A stretch of 64,000 nucleotides of DNA, taken from assembly GCF_027942295.1 (NCBI RefSeq), contig NZ_CP101416.1, positions 1,900,001-1,964,000 on the forward strand. The letters are read 5' to 3'. Source of the DNA: Pseudanabaena sp. Chao 1811. GTDB taxonomy: Bacteria; Cyanobacteriota; Cyanobacteriia; Pseudanabaenales; Pseudanabaenaceae. The notes below the pieces were generated by a model. The model was not told where the DNA came from and ran no database searches. It worked only from the letters and a program-made list of their open reading frames with translations. This document shows, piece by piece, positions 35,991 through 46,733 of this stretch (positions are counted from its first letter, which is position 1; each line of letters starts with the position of its first letter). The translations under genes were made by a program, and so were the position numbers.

Positions 35991-37220
35991 TTAGCTGTCT
36001 AACGCCAAAACAATACGATTGCGTCCTTCCCGTTTCGCCTGATAGAGAGCTTTGTCAGCCAAAGAAATCGGCATATCCACCAAAAGATTAGAATTAGGAA
36101 CAACACAGGAAATACCAATACTCAAAGTAATGCGATCGCTGACTAAGGATTTGACATGAGTAAAATTGAGATCATTAATTACTGCTATGATTTGCTCAGC
36201 GACCTTCTTTGCTCCTTCGATTTGGGTATGGGGTAATACCACCACAAACTCTTCCCCACCATAACGTGCTACCAAATCTTGAGGACGCATTAATAAGTTA
36301 CTAATTCCTTGAGCAACTTGCCGTAAACATTCATCTCCAGCTAAATGTCCATAATGATCATTATAGTTCTTAAAATAGTCTATATCGATCAACATCAATG
36401 AGATGGGTTGCTGCTCCTGCTGGAGCATATTCCACTGTTGGAGCCAATATTCATCAAAGCAACGACGATTTGCTACTTGAGTTAATCCATCTATTTGTGC
36501 TAGTCGCTGAAGTCTTCGATTTGCTAGCTCTAGAGCTGAAGTCCGATCCGCAATTTTCTTTTCCAGACTATAAGTATATTCTTCCAGTTGCAGTTGTACT
36601 TTTTGCAAATTTTTAAAAGCTTGTGCGAGTTTAATTTTTTGCTGCTCTATGATCGTGATATCTCGATAAGCCCTAAGGGATGCCAGTACTGTTGTCAGTA
36701 GATTTTGACGAGTTAATTCTATCTTTAGCTTGTAATCATTAATATCGTAATTAAGTATCACTGACTCTTCAGGAGCTTCCCCCGGATGACCTGTTCGCAA
36801 AATAATACGGATTTGATGATTATTTAATTCTTCCCGAATATACTTGACTAAGTTTAATCCTGCATTGTTAGTTTCCATAACTACATCTAACAAAACCAAA
36901 GCGGCATCAGGATGAGTATCTGTAATTAATCGCTTACATTCTTCTCCTGAATAAGCAGAAAAGAAAACTACTAACTTACCTTCAAATACAAGATTTTTAA
37001 GAGCTATCCGTGTTGCCCGATGTACATCAGGGTCATCATCAGCAATTATTACTTTCCATTTATCTATATCTAATTCTTGAGGGTTTATATCTAAATTATG
37101 GGAGGATTCTAGAACTAGATCATCTTCATCATGAAAAGTGATTTTATCATCTTCATCACTAGATGTATCTATTTGGTTGTTTTTTGAATTAGAATTTTCT
37201 GGAGTCAAATTAGATAACAT
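35991..37220 (-). CDS. Response regulator with GGDEF domain (diguanylate cyclase)
   Basis: 409 residues. An acidic leader (about 1-50) precedes a receiver domain (about 52-190) with acidic IIADDDPD, the phospho-Asp in LVLLDVVME and the YKLK lysine. A coiled coil (about 195-245) leads to the GGDEF domain (about 250-405) with the active-site ARYGGEEF and the inhibitory-site RPQD five residues before it. Phosphorylation should dimerise the protein and stimulate c-di-GMP synthesis with product feedback. It is the third gene of a minus-strand FIST, kinase, regulator series. Its stop is 2 bp from the converging cyclase stop. Confidence 0.9.
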   Translation of the reverse strand: MLSNLTPENSNSKNNQIDTSSDEDDKITFHDEDDLVLESSHNLDINPQELDIDKWKVIIADDDPDVHRATRIALKNLVFEGKLVVFFSAYSGEECKRLITDTHPDAALVLLDVVMETNNAGLNLVKYIREELNNHQIRIILRTGHPGEAPEESVILNYDINDYKLKIELTRQNLLTTVLASLRAYRDITIIEQQKIKLAQAFKNLQKVQLQLEEYTYSLEKKIADRTSALELANRRLQRLAQIDGLTQVANRRCFDEYWLQQWNMLQQEQQPISLMLIDIDYFKNYNDHYGHLAGDECLRQVAQGISNLLMRPQDLVARYGGEEFVVVLPHTQIEGAKKVAEQIIAVINDLNFTHVKSLVSDRITLSIGISCVVPNSNLLVDMPISLADKALYQAKREGRNRIVLALDS

Positions 37221-37349
37221 GGCTATATGGAAAATATATAGAAAAATATATAGAGATTTATATATGAAGTATATTTGGTTTCAAATACATATGAGAATAT
37301 CCCATTGAAATAATGGACTATATTTAGCAAAAACCACAAATTCTCTAAG

Positions 37350-38330
37350 CTAAGAATTTATAGAATTTGGCAAAGTTATAGTAAATAGTGTACCTTTTCC
37401 GATTTCACTTTCACAATCAATACTTCCTTGTAATTTTTGAGTAACTAAATTATAGGTAATGTGTAGACCTAATCCTGTTCCACCTTTCTCGCGAGCAGTG
37501 GTAAAAAATGGTTCAAATATTCGACCAGATATTTGTGGGTCAATCCCAAAACCATCATCTTTGTATTTAATAATTACTTGATCTGCTTGTTTGTGAACCT
37601 CAATATGAATATTCCCAGACTGCTCAGGTAAGTAAGCATGAAGAGTAGAATTATCTACTAAATTAGTAATTACTTGGGCTAAAGCTCCGGGATAGCTATA
37701 GATATTAATCAAGTCATCACCTGTAATCGCTACTTTATATAAATTCTGTTTAAATTTAGGAGAAATACTGATTACGACTTCTTCTATATATTCTTTGACT
37801 TTAAAATTTCTTTTCTCGGAATTAGCTTGATCGACAGCAACTTGCTTAAAACTATGCACTAATTCACCAGCCCGATTTAAATTACTCAGGATTAAACTAC
37901 TTACTTCTGAGGCAACTTCTATATAATGATTTAATAGTGACTTCTTGAGACAACCAGTTTCTACCAATGTGATTAACAACTGAGTCTCATCCCTCAAGGT
38001 AGAGGCAAGGGTGATACTTGTTCCTACGGGAGTGTTGATTTCATGGGCAACACCAGCGACTAAACTGCCCAAAGCTGCCATCTTTTCCGCCTCAACTAAT
38101 TTATTCTGCATAAGTGATAAATCATTTAAGGTTTGTTCTAGATCAAGGCTTTTCTTTTCGAGAATGACTTGATATTCCTGTAAATCACAAATCACTTTTT
38201 TGAGCAAAGTCTCTTTATTGCGATTAGTAGTTTCGAGACTGGAGCGATCAATTTCTGAACGTTCTAATTTCTTTTTGAGAATCCGATTCTCTTTCTCTAA
38301 CCTTTTGATTTTATCTTCATTCTCTTCCAT
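37350..38330 (-). CDS. Soluble sensor histidine kinase
   Basis: About 326 residues from ATG 38330; an in-frame start at 38369 would add 13. AGGTG lies just upstream of 38330. The N-terminal about 100 residues are coiled coil with no sensor fold. HisKA holds the phospho-acceptor in VAGVAHEINTPVG. The ATPase has VITNLVDNSTLHAY, KDDGFGI and GGTGLGLHI. No membrane segment is present. The sequence resembles the kinase module that commonly partners FIST proteins, with the likely signal arriving through the FIST gene upstream. Its most likely partner is the receiver-GGDEF protein downstream. Confidence 0.88.
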   Translation of the reverse strand: MEENEDKIKRLEKENRILKKKLERSEIDRSSLETTNRNKETLLKKVICDLQEYQVILEKKSLDLEQTLNDLSLMQNKLVEAEKMAALGSLVAGVAHEINTPVGTSITLASTLRDETQLLITLVETGCLKKSLLNHYIEVASEVSSLILSNLNRAGELVHSFKQVAVDQANSEKRNFKVKEYIEEVVISISPKFKQNLYKVAITGDDLINIYSYPGALAQVITNLVDNSTLHAYLPEQSGNIHIEVHKQADQVIIKYKDDGFGIDPQISGRIFEPFFTTAREKGGTGLGLHITYNLVTQKLQGSIDCESEIGKGTLFTITLPNSINS

Positions 38331-38515
38331 TAATACACCTCTAAATGAATGGTTCAAAGTGCTACCCATTCTGATTTTATCAGGGTTTTTTGGGTTTCAT
38401 TTTTCTGTGATTAAGCTTATTTAATATATAAAACTTTAGAATCTACATCGCAGATTCTAGATTTAAATTATGCCAAAGTAATAGAAAAAATGTGAACTTC
38501 TATAAAACATCTTTA

Positions 38516-39661
38516 CTAGTTACCAAGTAGTAGAGTTAAAAACGTTGTGTTATGGAAAAAAGTTTGTCCATGCTCACTTAACGGCGAAATTTCTCCATAG
38601 GTATAAAATCCACAACTGGGGAGAACTGGTGTGGACAAATCTGCGATCGCTTGATATTCCTCATTGGCTCTAGTCCCCAAAATTTGTCTACGCCAAGCGC
38701 AGGAGAAAAGAAGAGCCGCCTCTGGAGATTGACCTGCATAATTTGCTTTTGCCTCAGCGAAAGAAGTTTGTGATGCGGCAATCACATCTTCAAGGCAGGT
38801 ATCAGTAATTTGGACAATCGAATTTTCAGGAATATCCCCTGAAACAGTGATGCTACCTGTATTTTTATCGTAGGAAATAGCTCCGCGTAGAAAAAAGTTT
38901 TCTTCATCAGGCGGAAATACTGCTAAAGGATAGACAGAATCTGGCTCGTCAATATTTAGATAATAATAATAAAAATCTAAGGCAGGTTTATGGTCTATTT
39001 CATAGATGATATTTTTATCAACTTTGGTAACTAAGCTCCGTTTCCCAATTGGTCTCCATCCACCAGACCTACCATGAGAAAAAACAATATTTCCAGCAAA
39101 TAATAGGGTTACGACAGCATCGCTAAGTACTTCATTTTTATAAAATTGATAAGTCTGTTTATATCGCCATTGGTCAGCAGTAGCTCCTCCAAAGATTGGG
39201 ATATTCTTAAGGGCTAAGTCTAAACCTTGCAAAATCGAAACTGTACTCGTAGTCAAGCTCTCGATCATGGTAATACAAAACTTGATTGGTAAGGTAAGTT
39301 GTTGCTTTATTGATTCAATCGATTGACGGGCAATTTCCACGGGATTTTGAGAAACATTTTTGCCAATGGCTGCCCGAATTTCGATTTCATCGGAACAGAA
39401 AAGCATTAAGGTTATCGAGTCTTGCTGAAATTCCAAAACAGAAGAGACTTCACCATCCGTAGAGCCTCCAATCAGTTCGATATTGGGAAATGTGTCATTA
39501 ATGCGTTGCAGAATCAAGCTATAGTCAAAATCGATCGCGGCAAATAAGATACCTGCTCGTGGTAGTACTCCACCAAGCGATATGAGGCATTGTTCTAAAG
39601 TTTCATTAATAGCTTCCAAACTGTCAGGATCATTACTGTGACCAACAGCTACTTTGAACAT
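38516..39661 (-). CDS. FIST-domain signal-sensing protein
   Basis: 381 residues covering FIST_N (about 20-215, with ELIGGSTDGEVSS and FGGATADQWRYKQTYQFY) and FIST_C (about 220-370, with NFFLRGAI and LLFSCAWRRQILGTRANEE). FIST proteins are thought to sense small ligands such as amino acids and usually work with histidine kinases or methyl-accepting domains. This copy has no output domain, so it must act through another protein; the downstream kinase (146 bp away) is the likely one. The start is ATG 39661. Confidence 0.9.
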   Translation of the reverse strand: MFKVAVGHSNDPDSLEAINETLEQCLISLGGVLPRAGILFAAIDFDYSLILQRINDTFPNIELIGGSTDGEVSSVLEFQQDSITLMLFCSDEIEIRAAIGKNVSQNPVEIARQSIESIKQQLTLPIKFCITMIESLTTSTVSILQGLDLALKNIPIFGGATADQWRYKQTYQFYKNEVLSDAVVTLLFAGNIVFSHGRSGGWRPIGKRSLVTKVDKNIIYEIDHKPALDFYYYYLNIDEPDSVYPLAVFPPDEENFFLRGAISYDKNTGSITVSGDIPENSIVQITDTCLEDVIAASQTSFAEAKANYAGQSPEAALLFSCAWRRQILGTRANEEYQAIADLSTPVLPSCGFYTYGEISPLSEHGQTFFHNTTFLTLLLGN

Positions 39662-39745
39662 ATTATTTACCTAGTATTTTGATCAAGGATTAAACGCGAG
39701 TTTAATTTATTCTATAGCTATAGCCATTAATGTGATGATAAAAAC

Positions 39746-39799
39746 AAAACCCAAGAGAGAGTTGGCGTGCTTTGCGTCGCTAACTCTCTCTTGGGTTTT
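39746..39799. terminator. Long hairpin upstream of the FIST gene
   Basis: Twenty-two-base stem (39746-39767 with 39778-39799, one wobble), loop TGCTTTGCGT, with GAGAGAG arms resembling the double-hairpin elements at 7691 and 53345. It lies between the start of FIST and the radical SAM stop, so it could end the radical SAM transcript. Confidence 0.55.
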
Positions 39800-39831
39800 A
39801 TGTCATGCCGTGAGCGACTACAGTAAATTTG

Positions 39832-39884
39832 AAACCGCGATATCTGTAACGATCGCTTAGCGATCGTTACAGATATCGCGGTTT
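39832..39884. repeat. Perfect palindrome, 26-bp arms
   Basis: 39832-39857 and 39859-39884 are exact inverted repeats around one base (T39858). The centre contains GATCGCTTAGCGATC. It lies 37 bp downstream of the radical SAM stop. Confidence 0.85.
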
Positions 39885-39920
39885 TGTTGATAACTATGCT
39901 GAGTTAGTTATTCCGAGTGT

Positions 39921-41600
39921 TTATTTTGTCGTGAGTAATTCAGCATAGTTGTCAACATGCAAAGATGTTTCGCGATGTTTGATTAAGGTTTCCACTGGCA
40001 AAGCACTGCGAAGATGTTGCCAAGGCAGAACTTGATGGACATCCCAATCTTCATGGACATACCAAGATAAGGGCGGCAACTGTCCACGTAATTCCTTAAA
40101 GGCGCGTTTGTAGGAACCATCACTAGGCACATCACCATCGCTGTAGCTACAAGCCAAGCGTAATAATTTCGTCAGACGGCGATCGCCTCTAGAAATAAGT
40201 GCTTGCACAAGCGAATCTTTGTAACTTTCAGGACGAAAATCAATTCCCTTTGGTAAAAGTTTCTTACGAAAATACTGCATTTTCTTTTCGGCAGTCGTAC
40301 TAACTCCCTGCCATTGCCAAGGGGTATGGGACTTAGGCACAAAGGTACTGCAACCAAAGGTAATCTTTAATTTTGGGGCAAGTTTGCGAAGGGAAATCAG
40401 CATATCGATCGTTTGTTCGATATCGTCATCATTTTCCATTGGCACACCTGCCATCCCATAGAGTTTCAGAGATTTTAAACCACCTGCCTGAGCATTAATT
40501 GCTGCTTGTCTGATTTCGTCATTATGCAGTTTTTTGTTAATGATTTCTCGTAAACGTTCAGAACCGCTTTCGATCGCAATGGTAACGGAGCGACTATCAC
40601 GGGTAGAGAGAATTCGCGCTAATTTTTCGGTTAAGGTATTGGTGCGAACAGAAGCAAGGCTGAGGCGAACATCATCAAACTGCGGTTGCGCGAGATAGTC
40701 TAGTAATGTATCAAATTCAGGATGTTGAGTGATTGATGCGCCTAGTAATCCTAATCGTTTGGTTACTTCTAGTCCTTTAGTGATCGCAGGCATCAGACTA
40801 GTCTCTAAACTCGCAGTCCGAAATGGGAGTGTGAGATAGCTCGCTAAACAGAAGCGACACATCTCTGGACAACTTCGCACTACTTCCACCATGAAGATAC
40901 TTTCCCAAGCAGCTCTTTCCGTAACGACTGTGGAAGCGGAGAGAGTATTGCCTTTGTAGGTTTGCTTATGGATGATTGCAGGAATATCGGAATCTATGGG
41001 TTGAATGGAAGCGATCGCTCCATCTGCTGCTTCGTAGGTAACTGTATATAGCTGTGGAACATATATTCCATCTAATTTTGCTAAATGACGCAATTTCACT
41101 GTACGGCTAGCATGACGTACTTCTTGATAAGCATTGAGGAAGTTACCAATTAGTTCTTCGCCATCACCGAGCAAGACAATGTCAAACCATGTGGCAAATG
41201 GTTCCGGATTAGCGGTGAGAACTGGCCCCCCACCAAATACTAATGGATGCTCATCAGTGCGATCGCAGCTATCAATGGGAATATCGAATTTCTTTAATGC
41301 AGCGAGAATATTGACGTAATCCAATTCCCATGAAAATGAAAAGCCTAATATCTCAATCTGGCGTGGTAAATCCTCATGGGCATCGGTAAACCATCGACTG
41401 ACATTAACCTGCGATCGCGTTGCTAAATTTGCCCATACTCCTTGATATCCTAAGCTCGTAATTCCTACGGTGTAGGTGCTGGGAAAAGCAAAAACGATAT
41501 TAACCGCATCATGTTCTGGTGTGGTGGGTTCAAATAGTAAATATTCGGACTGGAAGTAGGATTGATTCAAGGTTTCAGCAATAGATCGCAGTATCGCCAT
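39921..41600 (-). CDS. Radical SAM protein with B12-binding-like domain (TIGR03960-like)
   Basis: 559 residues. The first about 190 residues look like a cobalamin-binding-type Rossmann domain (FAFPSTYTVGITSLGYQGVW, VFGGGPVLTANPEPFA). The radical SAM core (about 240-450) has the 4Fe-4S motif SCPEMCRFC (C-x3-C-x2-C). Further conserved points are VTIAIESGSERLR and YGMAGVPMENDDDI. The family is conserved across cyanobacteria, but its reaction is not established. It stands alone on the minus strand between hairpin elements. The family name is from memory of similar sequences. Confidence 0.82.
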   Translation of the reverse strand: MAILRSIAETLNQSYFQSEYLLFEPTTPEHDAVNIVFAFPSTYTVGITSLGYQGVWANLATRSQVNVSRWFTDAHEDLPRQIEILGFSFSWELDYVNILAALKKFDIPIDSCDRTDEHPLVFGGGPVLTANPEPFATWFDIVLLGDGEELIGNFLNAYQEVRHASRTVKLRHLAKLDGIYVPQLYTVTYEAADGAIASIQPIDSDIPAIIHKQTYKGNTLSASTVVTERAAWESIFMVEVVRSCPEMCRFCLASYLTLPFRTASLETSLMPAITKGLEVTKRLGLLGASITQHPEFDTLLDYLAQPQFDDVRLSLASVRTNTLTEKLARILSTRDSRSVTIAIESGSERLREIINKKLHNDEIRQAAINAQAGGLKSLKLYGMAGVPMENDDDIEQTIDMLISLRKLAPKLKITFGCSTFVPKSHTPWQWQGVSTTAEKKMQYFRKKLLPKGIDFRPESYKDSLVQALISRGDRRLTKLLRLACSYSDGDVPSDGSYKRAFKELRGQLPPLSWYVHEDWDVHQVLPWQHLRSALPVETLIKHRETSLHVDNYAELLTTK

Positions 41601-41818
41601 TATGCCATATCCAAGGTGAACGACACTTTGCCTTAATTCAGTGTGTTTTTGGGATTATCACGATCACATTAACAATCCATCTCCTCAAGGCGATCGCAGT
41701 TAGAAATTATTTCTGTTTTGTCAATGCCTCTGAATTACTTTTACAATTTTGCGCCTGTTTTGTCGGGGGATCTTTCGCAAAGACTATTTGAGTGACACTC
41801 ACACCGTTTTAAAACCCT

Positions 41819-42203
41819 TTATATTTTATATTCTTGTTGTTCTTGAATCTCTTGCATTTCTTCATCAGCAAGTAATTCTGCTAGGAACTCATTTTCTTGT
41901 TCTTGAATCCCTTGAATTTCCTCAGTAGTAAGAAATTTTGCTCGGAGATCACTCAGTTTAGGCGCACCATTTTTCTGAAAAAGAATTGCACCGAGAGAAT
42001 GAATCCATGATTGAAGAACAACATCGTGATATCTATATTGATCTAAAGAGAAGCAATAAATATTTAGATCAATTATGTGCCCACCGCGCAGCATATTCAT
42101 CAGGCGAGATTCCAAATGGCATCATCTCTTGCACAACATGCTTCATCCTGACAGTTGCTAATGGCATATCAAACTCGCTCAGATCTAACTGATTAGAAGT
42201 CAT
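41819..42203 (-). pseudogene. Small uncertain gene, possibly frameshifted
   Basis: Two overlapping minus-strand frames look like one broken gene: a 44-codon frame from ATG 42203 (MTSNQLDLSEFDMPLATVRM) that stops at 42069, and a 98-codon frame from ATG 42115 that continues to 41819. The latter ends in an acidic glutamate- and glutamine-rich tail (EEIQGIQEQENEF). No family was recognised. It may be a fragment rather than two genes. Confidence 0.3.
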
Positions 42204-42300
42204 AATGCAACTGAGTTTTAATTATGCCTAGCTACTTAGATGGCAAAATTAAGAGAGTAGCGATCTGCAAGAATTAACCGAAAAATAAATAATTTCTCAG

Positions 42301-42981
42301 TCAGCCGATCGCTTGAAATTGCATTTCCAAATTAAATATTTCAGCGAAGGTTTGCGCGATCGCCTTTTTTACATCTACAAAATCAACATTAGGCGCGAAT
42401 TGATTGAGATTACATACTTGGCAATCGCTAATGCCACAGGGAACAATGCGCTCAAACCCTGATAGATCCATACAAATATTTAAAGCAAAGCCGTGCATCG
42501 TAATCCATTGGCTGACTTTGATACCGACTTGCGCGATTTTTTGTGATTGACCAATATGATCAATCCATACACCCGTTAAACCTTGAATACGTTGCGAAGA
42601 AACTCCATAACTAGCTAAAACTTGAATAATCACCTCTTCTAGTTGTCGCAAGTACCAATGTAGATCGCGTTGATGGTGATCGAGATTGAGAATGGGATAA
42701 GCAACTAATTGACCGATCGCATGGTGCGTAACTTCACCACCTCGCTCAATGCGATGGCATTCGATATCGGGATCATCGGGATCAAATTTGAGAAATTCCA
42801 AGCTTGAACCTTGCCCCAATGTATACACAGCAGGATGTTCTACCAGCAATAAAACATCGGGCAAATCCTTACCCTCACGCCTTGCTTGTTTGCGCTCCTC
42901 CACAAATTCTTTTTGCCATTGCCAAGCAGTCAAGTACGGAATGGGGCGATCGCTTTGGTAAAGCAAACAAGTGCGGCGCAT
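42301..42981 (-). CDS. lipB: Octanoyltransferase LipB
   Basis: 226 residues, normal length for LipB. Family motifs are visible: [20 protein letters not shown], the loop [18 protein letters not shown], and the acyl-enzyme cysteine in VPCGISDC. LipB transfers octanoate from acyl carrier protein to the E2 or H domains of lipoate-dependent complexes, the first step of protein lipoylation. The usual partner lipA is not in the window. The start is ATG 42981, with a short leader to hairpins. Confidence 0.95.
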   Translation of the reverse strand: MRRTCLLYQSDRPIPYLTAWQWQKEFVEERKQARREGKDLPDVLLLVEHPAVYTLGQGSSLEFLKFDPDDPDIECHRIERGGEVTHHAIGQLVAYPILNLDHHQRDLHWYLRQLEEVIIQVLASYGVSSQRIQGLTGVWIDHIGQSQKIAQVGIKVSQWITMHGFALNICMDLSGFERIVPCGISDCQVCNLNQFAPNVDFVDVKKAIAQTFAEIFNLEMQFQAIG

Positions 42982-43022
42982 ATCAAAATCCTAAATGAGT
43001 CGTGAGTAATAAAAGTCTATAA

Positions 43023-43042
43023 CAAGGGGCTTAAGCCCCTTG
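43023..43042. repeat. Perfect 20-bp palindrome
   Basis: CAAGGGGCTTAAGCCCCTTG is self-complementary. It lies 42 bp before the lipB start on the plus-strand reading. Confidence 0.8.
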
Positions 43043-43058
43043 TCTTTCTCGTAGCTTG

Positions 43059-43105
43059 CCCAAGAAATAGGTGGCGGCGCTTCGCGCCGCCACCTATTTC
43101 TTGGG
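43059..43105. repeat. Long perfect hairpin, 22-bp stem, loop TTC
   Basis: 43059-43080 pairs exactly with 43084-43105 around TTC. The tip GGCGGCGC-TTC-GCGCCGCC is the mirror of the core at 33534-33552, which has the same GGCGGCGC tip with loop GAA. Confidence 0.85.
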
Positions 43106-43281
43106 TTTTAATGCGAGTGACGGCAGCTATTCAATAAGTATTGATCAACAAACGTGGGGATACCGACAGGGATCTAGTCTGCTAGAATCAGGGCTAGGTA
43201 TTTACTCTCCTGTTTATAGTTATTGCCCCACTTGTAGGGCATCCCCACTTGTAAGGAATCATATAGAGCCACGTCACCGCC

Positions 43282-44280
43282 ATGATGCAATCGGAAAATC
43301 TTCGTCAACGTGCCGCCGTTTTGGGTTTGCAGGTCTTCAGCAAGCGATCAGCCATTCGACTTGGCATCGTAACGCAAATCTGGCTAGATGTTGATCAGCG
43401 TCGTGTTACAGGGGTGACAGTCGCTGAACGCTTCGTCCCCGGCACACCGATTGGTATAGGTGACACATTTTTTATGTCCCTTGACAATATTGATTTGTTA
43501 GGACCCGATGCGATTTTGGTTGATGACGAGTCGGTTCTCGAAGATATTTTAATTACTGAGCGTTACACCACTTTAATTAATAACGAAGTCGTAACTGAGT
43601 CGGGGGAATTACTGGGTAAGGTACGCGATTTTAAATTTGATCCTGAAACAGGGGATCTGATGTTTTTGATTGTAGCTTCGGTCGGTAATCCCATTATTCC
43701 TGCCAGCTTAATTAGTACTTACGAAATTGATGTGAATGAAATTATCGCCGTTGGGCGCGATCGCATCATCGTTACTGAGGGCATGGAAGATCGGATGACC
43801 CAACTGAGCAAAGGTCTATTAGAGCGTCTCGGTTTGGGCAAAGCACCTTGGGAAGACGATTTCGAGGATGACTATCTGCCACCTACCACCACCATGCGTG
43901 ATAATGCGCTGTCATCGGGAGCCAGAAGCACCTATTCGCCACCACCACAGCAGCAACGCCCCGTCTATCGTCAAGAACAATCCTGGGATGACGGTGACAA
44001 TTGGGCGGAGGAGCGCGTTCCCGTAAACCCACCACAGCAGCAACGTCGCCAAGCTAGAGCTGAAGTCCGTCCTGAGCCACCAGCTCGCCCAATTACACCA
44101 CCAAAGCCCATCGATAATTACGATGATGATTACGATGATTTTGAGGATGATTACCCCACCACCTCAAAGCCCGATTTTCGTAATGAAACTCAACAGCAAA
44201 TCCGCGATGCTTGGGGCGAAACTAAAATTCCTGACAAGTCCAAACAACGTATTCCCGAAGAGGAATTTGACGAAATTTAA
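43282..44280 (+). CDS. PRC-barrel domain protein
   Basis: 332 residues with two PRC-barrel modules (about 8-85 and 88-170; IRLGIVTQIWLDVDQRRVTGV and GELLGKVRDFKFDPETGDL). The second half is low-complexity: Pro/Gln-rich, then an Asp-rich stretch DNYDDDYDDFEDDYP. PRC barrels are found in the photosynthetic reaction-centre H subunit and in RimM; cyanobacterial members have no assigned role. The TAA overlaps the ATG of the S4 gene, indicating coupling. Two ATGs in a row (43282 and 43285) leave a one-codon uncertainty. Confidence 0.88.
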   Translation: MMQSENLRQRAAVLGLQVFSKRSAIRLGIVTQIWLDVDQRRVTGVTVAERFVPGTPIGIGDTFFMSLDNIDLLGPDAILVDDESVLEDILITERYTTLINNEVVTESGELLGKVRDFKFDPETGDLMFLIVASVGNPIIPASLISTYEIDVNEIIAVGRDRIIVTEGMEDRMTQLSKGLLERLGLGKAPWEDDFEDDYLPPTTTMRDNALSSGARSTYSPPPQQQRPVYRQEQSWDDGDNWAEERVPVNPPQQQRRQARAEVRPEPPARPITPPKPIDNYDDDYDDFEDDYPTTSKPDFRNETQQQIRDAWGETKIPDKSKQRIPEEEFDEI

Positions 44281-45056
44281 TGCTACCTCGTGACCTATTA
44301 AATCATGTTGAAAATCGCGACACCCTTAGCCGCTTGCTAGATTTGGGTGATCGCGCAGTTCAAACATGGGAAGTTGTATGTAGTGATTTCCTATCACCAC
44401 CCGAAATTACCGAAGCTTTGCAAGTATTCGGCAAGATGACCGAAATCCATTGCTTGGCATGGGGTGGCTATGAGCAAGCCGAACGCCAAAGATTAGCGAT
44501 CGCCCGTGCAGAGTTGCCCCTTGATTCAACCCTAGTCAGCCTCACCCCGATCTCAATTTCAGGAAATTTCCTGTTTGATACAGCAACCCATCGCGATTTT
44601 CTGGGCGCAATCCTTGGCACAGGCATCGAGCGTCAAAAGGTTGGCGATATCAATGTTTTGGGCGAAAAAGGTGCACAGGCGATCGTTGTTCCTGAATTAG
44701 TAGAATACTTGCAACTGCATTTCAATCAAGTACGGACAGTTCCCGTCAAGGTCAATGCGATCGCTTGGGAAGAGTTAAAAATTCGCATCCCTGTAACCAA
44801 AGAACTCACTTCCACTGAGGCATCCTTGAGACTCGATGCGATCGCCTCTTTTGGTTTTGGGATGTCTCGCAGCAAAATGGTGGACTTGATTAATAGTGAA
44901 GATGTGCGCGTCAACTGGAAAACGATCTCGCAACCTAGCTATCAAGTGAAAACAGGCGATCTGATCGCAATTCGCGGCAAAGGGCGCGTTACCATCGGCG
45001 ACATCATGATTACCAAAAAAGAACGCTATCGGGTGCAAATGACGCGATCAGTTTAA
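44280..45056 (+). CDS. Photosystem II S4-domain protein
   Basis: 258 residues. It shows the YlmH-like arrangement of a central domain (about 90-180) and a C-terminal S4 RNA-binding domain (about 182-245, ASLRLDAIASFGFGMSRSKM and INSEDVRVNWK). The family (TIGR03069, PSII S4) is confined to photosynthetic organisms and is expected to bind RNA; it has been linked to PSII by occurrence. It is coupled to the PRC-barrel gene by a TAATG overlap. A strong terminator follows. Confidence 0.9.
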   Translation: MLPRDLLNHVENRDTLSRLLDLGDRAVQTWEVVCSDFLSPPEITEALQVFGKMTEIHCLAWGGYEQAERQRLAIARAELPLDSTLVSLTPISISGNFLFDTATHRDFLGAILGTGIERQKVGDINVLGEKGAQAIVVPELVEYLQLHFNQVRTVPVKVNAIAWEELKIRIPVTKELTSTEASLRLDAIASFGFGMSRSKMVDLINSEDVRVNWKTISQPSYQVKTGDLIAIRGKGRVTIGDIMITKKERYRVQMTRSV

Positions 45057-45074
45057 TATCAAAATTAAATCCCC

Positions 45075-45112
45075 AAAAGGCAGAGGTAATTCATGAATTA
45101 CCTCTGCCTTTT
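45075..45112. terminator. Terminator after the S4-domain gene
   Basis: A 38-bp perfect palindrome around TTCATGAA with AAAAGG and CCTTTT ends, followed by further T residues. It acts on both strands, also ending the degraded gene on the other side. Confidence 0.85.
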
Positions 45113-45140
45113 TTTGTGATCGCTATTATTTTTTAGGTGT

Positions 45141-45590
45141 TTAAGATTTTTTCGTAGAGAGCTTTTGGAGTTTTTGCACCTGCTTAGCTGTTAGTCCAGT
45201 TACTTGAGCAACGACTTCTGGTGCAATGTTAGAACGCAGCATATTCAAAGCAATTTGATTTCGCTCTTCTGCCTTACCTTTAGCTAAACCTCTAGCCTCA
45301 CCTTCAGCTAAACCTCTAGCTTTACCTTCAGCTAAACCTTCATGTAATATCTCTTGATAAATTACTGATTCTTTCATGATGTCGCTCCTGAGTAATCTCT
45401 TGATGATTTCTTTGCTTAGGGCTATACCAGATATTATAGCGGTCGAGGCGGCGACGTTACTTTGCAGTTGATGATCAGCGATATTTTCAATTTGTCTCGC
45501 CACTTGTCTTAAGGTTTCTTCGGGGTTACTGGTTTGAGATAGCGCGGCAAAGGGAAATAGACCTTGATATTGCTGAAATATTTCTATCGA
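45141..45590 (-). pseudogene. C-terminal remnant of an Rpn/PD-(D/E)XK recombination-promoting nuclease
   Basis: The frame encodes the typical end of cyanobacterial Rpn-family proteins: QQYQGLFPFAALSQTSNPEE, then IENIADHQLQSNVAASTAI, SVIYQEILHEGLAEG and a C-terminal helix LNMLRSNIAPEVVAQVTGLT. An in-frame stop at 45591-45593 cuts it off, and the N-terminal nuclease domain is missing. The frame can start at GTG 45503. It is a decaying element, likely without nuclease activity. Confidence 0.65.
45283..45339. repeat. 24-bp tandem repeat within the Rpn remnant
   Basis: About 2.4 copies of a 24-bp unit (45283-45306, 45307-45330 and a partial), which encode GLAEGKAR-type octapeptides. The unit is common in the coiled-coil part of this family. 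Confidence 0.75.
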
Positions 45591-45743
45591 TCATTGCGAG
45601 GTCTAAATTATCTCAAAAGAATATATGACTAATGGATAATCCGTAGGCATTAGCCTCCATAGTATTCCCAAAGCTTTAGCAAGTGCTACTTTTAGCAAAA
45701 ATTCTTGAGTTTCACATTATCCCAAATCACTGTAAAATTCTAA

Positions 45744-46730
<987 letters not shown>

Positions 46731-46733
<3 letters not shown>

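Larger units (their letters stand above)
42982..43281. other. 300-bp gap with two hairpins upstream of PRC-barrel gene
   Basis: Contains a 20-bp perfect palindrome (43023-43042) and a 22-bp perfect hairpin (43059-43105). An open frame across 43071-43394 is an artefact of the repeat and overlaps the next gene. Nothing else was recognised. Confidence 0.7.

Noticed and set aside
43071-43394. 107-codon plus-strand frame
   Set aside because: It begins inside a 22-bp hairpin and overlaps the PRC-barrel gene in another frame.
45283-45339. Short tandem repeats considered as a CRISPR fragment
   Set aside because: The units are contiguous, have no spacers and code for an octapeptide repeat of the Rpn family.
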